Assembly: GCA_934476085.1 (NCBI GenBank)
Contig: CAKSNE010000003.1
Coordinates: forward strand, 1 to 64,000
DNA from: an uncultured Eubacteriales bacterium
Lineage (GTDB): Bacteria > Bacillota > Clostridia > Oscillospirales > Acutalibacteraceae
Direction of reading: 5' to 3'
DNA length: 64,000 nucleotides
This document shows positions 58,773-64,000 of this stretch, piece after piece. A program made the translations under genes and the position numbers. Within the stretch, counting starts at the first letter, position 1. The number at the start of each line of letters is the position of its first letter. The notes under the pieces are model-generated. The model searched no databases. It saw nothing but the letters and a program-made list of their open reading frames with translations, and was not told where the DNA came from.

Positions 58773-58805
58773 GAAAAAAAGAGGGGAAATATGAAAAAAT
58801 AGTAG

Positions 58806-60110
58806 CTAGTTATTTGATTCGCCAAGTGTTAGATTTGCGTCATAATATTTTCCGTTTCGATAAATTGTTATCTTAACCTTTTCACCCGGTTTGTGTTTTA
58901 ATCGTTCGGTGTTGTAATCTTCGTAATCTTTAATTTTCTGACCGCCGAAGCTTGTTATAATATCAGCACTTTTAATGCCGAGTTTGGCAGCAGGAGAATT
59001 TTCTGTAACAGATTCAACAACTGCACCGGCCGGGTAACCCATGCCGGTAAGTGACTCTGCCGAGTAGTCTGTGCTGATTTTAACACCTACATAAGCATAT
59101 TTTTTATCTTTATTATTAATAATGTTATTTACTTGTTTTTTAACTGTGTTTGAAGGAATAGCAAATCCCATACCTTCGTATTCTTCACTGCTTATTTTAG
59201 ACGAGTTAATTCCGACTAATTGACCGCTGTAATTAACAAGTGCACCGCCTGAATTACCTGGGTTTATAGCAGCGTCTGTTTGTAAAAGTTTCATTTGGGC
59301 AGTACCCTCAAGTTGAATTGTTCTGTTAAGACCGCTGATAATACCTGATGAAACAGAACTCATAAACTGCTTACCGCCGGGGTTGCCGATAGCTACTGCC
59401 ATATCGCCGACTTCAACTGAATTTGAATCGGCAAATTCAATAGGAGTAAGGTTTGTTTTATTTATTTTTAAAACAGCCAAATCGTAATCTGAATTATAAC
59501 CGACTACTTTTGCAGGAACTGCAGTTTCAGGATCGGTTGATAAATAAACTGAAATACTTCCGCTATTGCTGTTATTTTCAACTGCGGAGCTGATTACATG
59601 ATAATTTGTTATAATGTAGCCGTCTTTAGAATAAATAACACCGGAGCCTTCGCTGCTTGCATCTGTTGAAAAACCGAAAAATGTGTTAACTGATGCGGTA
59701 GCCGAAATACCAACTACTGAAGGAACAGCCTTTTGAGCAATAGCCGAAACGGTGTTAGATGAACTTTTATCAACATTAATAGTTGTGTTTGTACTGCTGC
59801 CTGTTCCGCTTGAATTGTTGCTTACTAAATAGTAAACTGCACCCGAGCTTGCAACCGATGCAATAATTGCACAAATAAGACAACAAGCAATAAGTCCTGT
59901 AACTGAAATTTTCTTTTTATCTTTTTTAGCCTTAACTTTAGTTGTTGTTTTAGGCGAGTAATAGTAATTGCCCTGTGGGGAATAAGTATTTTGTGGTTGA
60001 TTAGTTTGATTATTAAAGTTAGATTGTTGATTAAACTGACCTTGGTTTTGTGTATTATTATCTTGATTATCAGTACCAAATGGGTCAAAATTATTATAAT
60101 TGTTTTCCAA
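58806..60110 (-). CDS. htrA: HtrA/DegP-like serine protease with PDZ domain
   Basis: A 434-residue membrane-anchored protease. Residues 1-65 are an Asn/Gln-rich cytoplasmic tail (TDNQDNNTQNQGQFNQQSN) ending in a Lys cluster; residues about 70-97 span the membrane. The trypsin-like domain has the triad His in IITNYHVISSA, Asp in SDYDLAVLKI and Ser in AINPGNSGGALVN. A single PDZ domain follows (about 340-430; GAVVESVTENSPAAKLGIKS). It degrades or refolds damaged exported proteins. Monocistronic. Confidence 0.93.
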   Translation of the reverse strand: MENNYNNFDPFGTDNQDNNTQNQGQFNQQSNFNNQTNQPQNTYSPQGNYYYSPKTTTKVKAKKDKKKISVTGLIACCLICAIIASVASSGAVYYLVSNNSSGTGSSTNTTINVDKSSSNTVSAIAQKAVPSVVGISATASVNTFFGFSTDASSEGSGVIYSKDGYIITNYHVISSAVENNSNSGSISVYLSTDPETAVPAKVVGYNSDYDLAVLKINKTNLTPIEFADSNSVEVGDMAVAIGNPGGKQFMSSVSSGIISGLNRTIQLEGTAQMKLLQTDAAINPGNSGGALVNYSGQLVGINSSKISSEEYEGMGFAIPSNTVKKQVNNIINNKDKKYAYVGVKISTDYSAESLTGMGYPAGAVVESVTENSPAAKLGIKSADIITSFGGQKIKDYEDYNTERLKHKPGEKVKITIYRNGKYYDANLTLGESNN

Positions 60111-60213
60111 AACTAATCGCTCCTTTCATTTCTTTGTTCTTACTATACCAGTATTATATTTCAAAATCATTTAAAGTATATGAATAAAAAATTAATTTTC
60201 AAACAAAAAACTG

Positions 60214-60242
60214 TTGACAAAAATCTTTTAGTGTGTTAATAT
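60214..60242 (+). promoter_or_regulatory. Promoter of the amino acid ABC transporter operon
   Basis: TTGACA (60214-60219) and TAATAT (60237-60242), 17 bp apart. Confidence 0.75.
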
Positions 60243-60289
60243 AGTAAAGCGATAAAGTATTAAAACAAAAAAGAGAGGTTATATTTATT

Positions 60290-61111
60290 ATGAAAAAGAT
60301 ATTATCTATCGTTATGGCAATCGTAATGTGTTTAGGTTGTTTAGGTCTTATGGCTTCTTGCGGAAGCGATACTAAAAAAACTGATTCAAATAAGGTCAGC
60401 GATTCAAAAAGCGACCTTGAATATGTTAAAAACAAAGGTACATTAGTAGTTGGTATTACTGATTTTGAACCAATGGATTATCAAGATAAGAATGGTAACT
60501 GGATTGGTTTTGACGCTGATATGGCTGCGGCATTTGCTAAAAGTCTTGGCGTTAAAGTTGAATTTGTTGAAATCGATTGGGACAGCAAAGAGATGGAACT
60601 TGAAAACAAATCAATCGACTGTGTTTGGAACGGTATGACATTGACAGATGGAGTTAAAGCTTCAATGGATTGTTCAGACGCTTATTGTAATAATGCTCAA
60701 ATCGTTGTTTTACCAAAAGAAAAGAGCGGTTTATATAAAACCGCTGACGCTTGCAAAGATTTAAAATTTGCAGTTGAAAAAGGTTCAGCAGGCGAAGATA
60801 TGGCTAAAGCAAACAAATTTGAATATACAGCTGTTCAACAACAGTCAGACGCTTTAATGGAAGTTGCTTCAGGCACATCAGACGCTGCAATTATCGACTC
60901 ACTTATGGCTGCTGCAATGGTTGGCGAAGGCACATCTTACGCTAACTTGGCTTACTCAATCGAGCTTAACAGCGAAGAATACGGTGTTGGTTTCAGAAAG
61001 GGTTCTGATTTAGTTGCTAAAATCAATGAATTCTTTAAAACATCAAAAGAAAACGGCGAAACCGAAAAAATCGCTGAAAAATACGGTGTTCAGGCAGCTT
61101 TGGCAAAATAA
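60290..61111 (+). CDS. Polar amino acid ABC transporter, substrate-binding lipoprotein
   Basis: A 273-residue lipoprotein with lipobox LMASC (Cys24) and a family 3 solute-binding fold: GTLVVGITDFEPMDYQDKNG, WIGFDADMAAAFAKSLGVKV, DCVWNGMTLTDGVKASMDCS and the C-terminal EEYGVGFRKGSDLVAKINEF. It captures a polar amino acid outside the membrane and delivers it to the permease encoded next. The ligand (for example glutamine, cystine or arginine) cannot be told. RBS is AGAGAGG. It is followed by an intercistronic hairpin. Confidence 0.92.
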   Translation: MKKILSIVMAIVMCLGCLGLMASCGSDTKKTDSNKVSDSKSDLEYVKNKGTLVVGITDFEPMDYQDKNGNWIGFDADMAAAFAKSLGVKVEFVEIDWDSKEMELENKSIDCVWNGMTLTDGVKASMDCSDAYCNNAQIVVLPKEKSGLYKTADACKDLKFAVEKGSAGEDMAKANKFEYTAVQQQSDALMEVASGTSDAAIIDSLMAAAMVGEGTSYANLAYSIELNSEEYGVGFRKGSDLVAKINEFFKTSKENGETEKIAEKYGVQAALAK

Positions 61112-61137
61112 TAGTTTTAAAATATAAAATTTTAAAG

Positions 61138-61170
61138 AACATAGGGCGTGAAAAATCGCTCTATGTTTTT
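61138..61170 (+). terminator. Partial terminator between binding-protein and permease genes
   Basis: AACATAGGGCG and CGCTCTATGTT pair over 11 positions (one G-U), followed by TTTTTG. It would lower expression of the membrane genes relative to the binding protein. Confidence 0.75.
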
Positions 61171-61205
61171 GCTGTTTTTAAATATATATAAAGGATGTAT
61201 TTTTA

Positions 61206-61895
61206 ATGTCAACATTTATCGAACAGTTTCCTATTGTATTCGACTCACTTAATGTCGGCTTTTTGCAAACATTAAAACTGTTTTTCATAACACTAATCGG
61301 TGCATTGCCACTTGGTCTTATTATTTCATTTGGCTCAATGTCACGCTTTAAACCGCTCAGCGCAGTAGTAAGATTAATAGTTTGGGTTGTCAGAGGAACA
61401 CCTTTGATGATTCAACTTCTTATCATCTATTATTTTCCGGGTCTTGCATTTGGAACACCGATTTGGGGCAGCGGCGAAGACGGAAGATTTTTAGCAGCGG
61501 CAGTTGCGTTTATCGTAAACTACGCTTGTTACTTCTCGGAGATTTACCGTGGCGGTATTCAGGGTGTGCCTCATGGTCAGCAAGAAGCAGGACAGGTTTT
61601 AGGACTTTCTAAAACTCAAATTTTCTTTAAAGTTACTCTTTTACAAATGATTAAAAGAATAATTCCGCCAATCTCAAATGAGATTATCACACTTGTAAAA
61701 GATACTTCGCTCGCAAGAATTATTGCTTTGCAAGAAATTATTTGGGCAGGTCAGGCATTTATGAAAGGCTCTCAGGGTATTGCCGGTCAAATTTGGCCGC
61801 TATTCTTTACAGGCGTTTATTATCTTGCCTTCAGCGGTATTTTAACACTTCTTTTCGGCTATATTGAAAAGAAATTAAGTTACTTTAGGAGTTAA
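61206..61895 (+). CDS. Polar amino acid ABC transporter, permease
   Basis: A 229-residue membrane protein with five or so helices and the HisM/GlnP features: LRLIVWVVRGTPLMIQLLII-type segment (VRGTPLMIQLLIIYYF), then the EAA loop GQQEAGQVLGLSKTQIFFKV. The start ATG follows AAGGATG. It forms the channel with the ATPase encoded two bases downstream. Confidence 0.92.
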   Translation: MSTFIEQFPIVFDSLNVGFLQTLKLFFITLIGALPLGLIISFGSMSRFKPLSAVVRLIVWVVRGTPLMIQLLIIYYFPGLAFGTPIWGSGEDGRFLAAAVAFIVNYACYFSEIYRGGIQGVPHGQQEAGQVLGLSKTQIFFKVTLLQMIKRIIPPISNEIITLVKDTSLARIIALQEIIWAGQAFMKGSQGIAGQIWPLFFTGVYYLAFSGILTLLFGYIEKKLSYFRS

Positions 61896-61897
61896 TT

Positions 61898-62674
61898 ATG
61901 GCAGTATTAGAAGTAAAAAATTTAGTAAAAAACTTTGGCTCAACCAAGGTTTTAAAGGATATTTCTTTTTCAATGGAAAAAGGCGAAGTATTAGCAATAA
62001 TCGGTTCATCAGGCTCCGGTAAAACAACTCTTTTGCGTTGTTTAAACTTTTTAGAGCAAGCTACCGACGGTATTATAAAGGTTGATAATCAAATTGTTTT
62101 TGATCCTGATAAAAAATTAAAGGATAATGAAATAAGAAAAAATCGTCTTCATTTTGGACTTGTTTTTCAGAATTTTAATCTTTTTCCACAGTATACAGCC
62201 TTTGAAAATATTACTTTAGCACCAAAACTCGCATTAAAAGGCGGTAATGTTGTATCAGACTGCAATAGTATTGAAGAAATTGAGAAAAATGCCGAAAAAC
62301 TTTTAGAGCGAGTAGGTTTGACAGATAAAAAAGATTTTTATCCTTGTCAGCTTTCGGGCGGTCAACAACAGCGTGTGGCTATTGCAAGAGCACTTGCTAT
62401 GAGTCCTGATATTCTTTGTTTTGATGAGCCTACAAGTGCGCTTGATCCTGAACTCACAGGCGAAGTTTTAAAGGTTATTAAAGGACTTAAAAGCGGTGAC
62501 AGCACAATGATTGTTGTTACTCACGAAATGAATTTTGCAAGAAATGTTGCGGATAAAATTATGTTTATGGCTGATGGCGTTGTTGAAGAATACGGTACGC
62601 CTGAAGAAGTTTTTGAAAATCCAAAATCAGAAAAAATGAAAGCATTTTTAGCAAAATCTCTTGAAAATATATAA
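61898..62674 (+). CDS. Polar amino acid ABC transporter, ATP-binding protein
   Basis: A 258-residue ATPase of the GlnQ/HisP type with Walker A GSSGSGKTTLLRCLNF, Q-loop VFQNFNLFP, signature LSGGQQQRVAIARALAM, Walker B ILCFDEPTSALDP and the switch His in VVTHEMNFARN. All residues for ATP hydrolysis are present. It is slightly longer than usual by an insertion around residues 105-125 (KLALKGGNVVSDCNSIEEI). The promoter of the next transcript overlaps its last codons. Confidence 0.93.
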   Translation: MAVLEVKNLVKNFGSTKVLKDISFSMEKGEVLAIIGSSGSGKTTLLRCLNFLEQATDGIIKVDNQIVFDPDKKLKDNEIRKNRLHFGLVFQNFNLFPQYTAFENITLAPKLALKGGNVVSDCNSIEEIEKNAEKLLERVGLTDKKDFYPCQLSGGQQQRVAIARALAMSPDILCFDEPTSALDPELTGEVLKVIKGLKSGDSTMIVVTHEMNFARNVADKIMFMADGVVEEYGTPEEVFENPKSEKMKAFLAKSLENI

Positions 62675-62688
62675 TAAATGTGTATAAT
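62661..62688 (+). promoter_or_regulatory. Promoter of the MepA-like gene and its leader
   Basis: TTGAAA (62661-62666) and TATAAT (62683-62688), 16 bp apart, overlapping the end of the ABC ATPase gene. The expected start near 62694-62696 coincides with the first stem of the leader RNA. Confidence 0.7.
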
Positions 62689-62693
62689 GGTAG

Positions 62694-62797
62694 ATAGCTA
62701 TTCTGCCGCCGGGTAGGACAGCCGTAATAATAGTTACGAAAAGCATCGACTAATTCGTCATTAGGCCTTTGAAGACGATTAGCATCGGTGCTTTTTT
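62694..62797 (+). ncRNA. Candidate guanidine-IV (mepA motif) riboswitch with terminator
   Basis: The leader begins with stem P1 (TAGCTATT 62695-62702 with AATAGTTA 62729-62736), enclosing the C/G-rich TGCCGCCGGGTAGGACAGCC. A long terminator hairpin follows: AAAAGCATCG (62739-62748) with CGGTGCTTTT (62786-62795), containing an inner stem CTAAT-CGTC / GACGATTAG and loop ATTAGGCCTTTGAA, then TTTTTT. GGAGG and a MepA-type MATE gene come next. This two-hairpin layout and the mepA context match the guanidine-IV class, an ON switch that opens the terminator when guanidine binds. The class is assigned by layout and memory of the consensus. Confidence 0.62.
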
Positions 62798-62813
62798 ATT
62801 TATTGGAGGTTTT

Positions 62814-64000
62814 ATGGTTAAAAATTCGGTTTTAAAAGAGTTTTCAAAGTATTCATCGCTTAATGTTTTAGGAATGCTCGGTATTTCTTTTTATATTCTT
62901 GCTGATACATTCTTTGTTGCAAACGGAATAGGCTCTGATGCACTGGCGGCGCTTAATATTGCTTTGCCTGTTTATTCTCTGGTTCATGGTACTGCGTTGC
63001 TTCTTGGAATGGGCGGGGGAACAAAGTTTTCAATTTATAAAAGTCAGGGAGAAAATAAAAAGGCTAATTCAATTTTTTCTCAAACAATATTAATTGTTGC
63101 AGCATTTGCAGCGGTATATATGCTTGTAGGCTTGTTATTTTCCGGAAATTTAGCAGTAATGCTCGGTGCAGATAATGTGACATTTGATATGACCAATATT
63201 TATTTAAAAATTGTTCTTTTATTTTCGCCTGCGTTTATTTTAAATGAAACTATGATTTGTTTTATAAGAAATGACGGCTCACCGCATTTATCAACCGCAG
63301 GAATGATTGTAGGAAGCTTATTTAACATAGTTTTTGATTATATTTTTATTTATGATTTTAAGCTAGGTATGCTGGGTGCGGTTTTAGCAACAGGTTTTTC
63401 GCCGGTTGTAAGTTTGATGATTTTGTCAACCCACTTTTTAAGAAGAAAAAACAGCTTTAAATTTACTAAAACAAAAATAAATTTTAAAAGCATTTTAAGC
63501 GTTTTTTCAATAGGTTTACCTTCGCTTGTTACTGAATTATCATCAGGTATTGTAATAATAATTTTTAATATTATAATGCTGAAACTTTGCGGTAATCTCG
63601 GCGTTGCGGCTTACGGTGTTATAGCTAATATAGCACTTGTAATATTAGCTATTTTCAACGGTATTGCTCAAGGTGCTCAACCTATAATAAGCAAAAACTA
63701 TGGCAGACAAAACACTAAAAATATGCTTCTTGCTTTTAAATATGCAGCTTTAAGTGCAGTTTTATTGGCATTAGGCTTGTATATAATTATGTTTATTTTT
63801 TCAAATGAAATTACTTTGATTTTCAATAATGAACATAATGAAAGATTGCAAGAGCTTGCAACAACAGGCATAAAGCTTTACTTTATCGGTTGTGTTTTTG
63901 CCGGATTTAATATTATTTCTTCTGCGTTTTTCTCTTCGGTTGAAAATGCAAAAACAGCAAATACAATTTCGCTTCTTCGTGGATTTATAGTTATTATTCC
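62814..64000 (+). CDS. MepA-like MATE family efflux transporter (3' end cut)
   Basis: The ATG at 62814 follows TTGGAGG. About 395 codons are visible without a stop, encoding MVKNSVLKEFSKYSSLNVLG, then SFYILADTFFVANGIGSDAL and LLGMGGGTKFSIYKSQGENK, which is the MepA branch of MATE transporters. About ten hydrophobic helices are in view. Together with the leader RNA it suggests a guanidine or drug exporter. It is not closely similar to the MATE protein at 10237, which has a different N-terminus. Confidence 0.88.
   Translation, partial: MVKNSVLKEFSKYSSLNVLGMLGISFYILADTFFVANGIGSDALAALNIALPVYSLVHGTALLLGMGGGTKFSIYKSQGENKKANSIFSQTILIVAAFAAVYMLVGLLFSGNLAVMLGADNVTFDMTNIYLKIVLLFSPAFILNETMICFIRNDGSPHLSTAGMIVGSLFNIVFDYIFIYDFKLGMLGAVLATGFSPVVSLMILSTHFLRRKNSFKFTKTKINFKSILSVFSIGLPSLVTELSSGIVIIIFNIIMLKLCGNLGVAAYGVIANIALVILAIFNGIAQGAQPIISKNYGRQNTKNMLLAFKYAALSAVLLALGLYIIMFIFSNEITLIFNNEHNERLQELATTGIKLYFIGCVFAGFNIISSAFFSSVENAKTANTISLLRGFIVII

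Noticed and set aside
58783..58803. A GAGGGG ribosome site followed by ATG AAA AAA TAG.
   Set aside because: It encodes only two amino acids after Met, with no continuation in frame; no evidence for a leader peptide controlling a gene on that strand, since the next gene is convergent.
1..64000. CRISPR arrays, tRNA or rRNA genes.
   Set aside because: No regularly spaced repeats and no cloverleaf or rRNA-like segments were found by reading both strands.

Overview
The window is AT-rich (roughly one third G+C by eye) and looks like the chromosome of an anaerobic, endospore-forming low-GC Bacillota, most likely a gut-type Clostridia. The pointers are a YpeB-like spore germination protein, a DUF421/DUF4363 pair, an agr system with a clostridial-type AgrD tail, a thioredoxin reductase-like protein without an obvious NADPH site, TTG starts with strong Shine-Dalgarno sites, and many TTGACA-17-TATAAT promoters. 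There are no rRNA, tRNA or CRISPR sequences that I can see. The genus cannot be named from the sequence alone.

Positions 1-10200 are accessory DNA. The left edge holds the start of a methyltransferase gene and a tnpV gene interrupted by an in-frame stop. From 9.9 kb down to 0.76 kb on the minus strand runs a compact phage late module: small and large terminase, a membrane protein, a probable scaffold, a capsid protein with a C-terminal Ig-like domain, portal, head-tail adaptor, a P22 gp10-like tail-closure protein, endolysin and holins. No integrase, repressor, replication gene, tape measure or tail fibre is visible, and the capsid gene precedes the portal gene. This is either a prophage remnant or an unusually minimal particle-forming element.

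Positions 10.2-13.4 kb hold a MATE exporter and a secreted protein with an internally duplicated domain. Positions 13.6-24.1 kb hold an eight-gene catabolic operon on the minus strand and a divergent RpiR regulator. The operon encodes a fucose-isomerase-like protein, a GlcD-like flavoprotein, an Fe-S protein, a class II aldolase, a PfkB kinase, an IolB-like isomerase, an FGGY kinase and a single-chain EtfB-EtfA fusion. It combines an IolB/IolC/IolJ-like trio with a flavin/Fe-S/ETF oxidation branch; I cannot assign its substrate.

Positions 24.1-27.1 kb form a quorum-sensing locus, agrB-agrD followed by agrA-agrC. It has LytTR-type direct repeats 21 bp apart upstream of agrB, and an AgrD without cysteine, so the autoinducer is predicted to be a serine lactone. 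Next come thioredoxin plus a reductase-like flavoprotein, feoAB, a large Lys-rich surface protein, a broken small gene, and a merR-dxs-flavodoxin operon whose promoter has a 19-bp spacer carrying a perfect palindrome.

Positions 39-62 kb are mixed housekeeping and surface functions: an FnIII lipoprotein, XRE and TetR regulators, a 59-residue Cys/His-rich protein, DegV proteins, DprA-like, LicD and DUF1015 proteins, YpeB, a secreted GH24 lysozyme with FnIII repeats beside rqcH, nif3-trmK, DUF421/DUF4363, hemolysin III, HtrA and a polar amino acid ABC transporter. The right edge carries a probable guanidine-IV (mepA) riboswitch in front of a MepA-like MATE gene cut by the window end.
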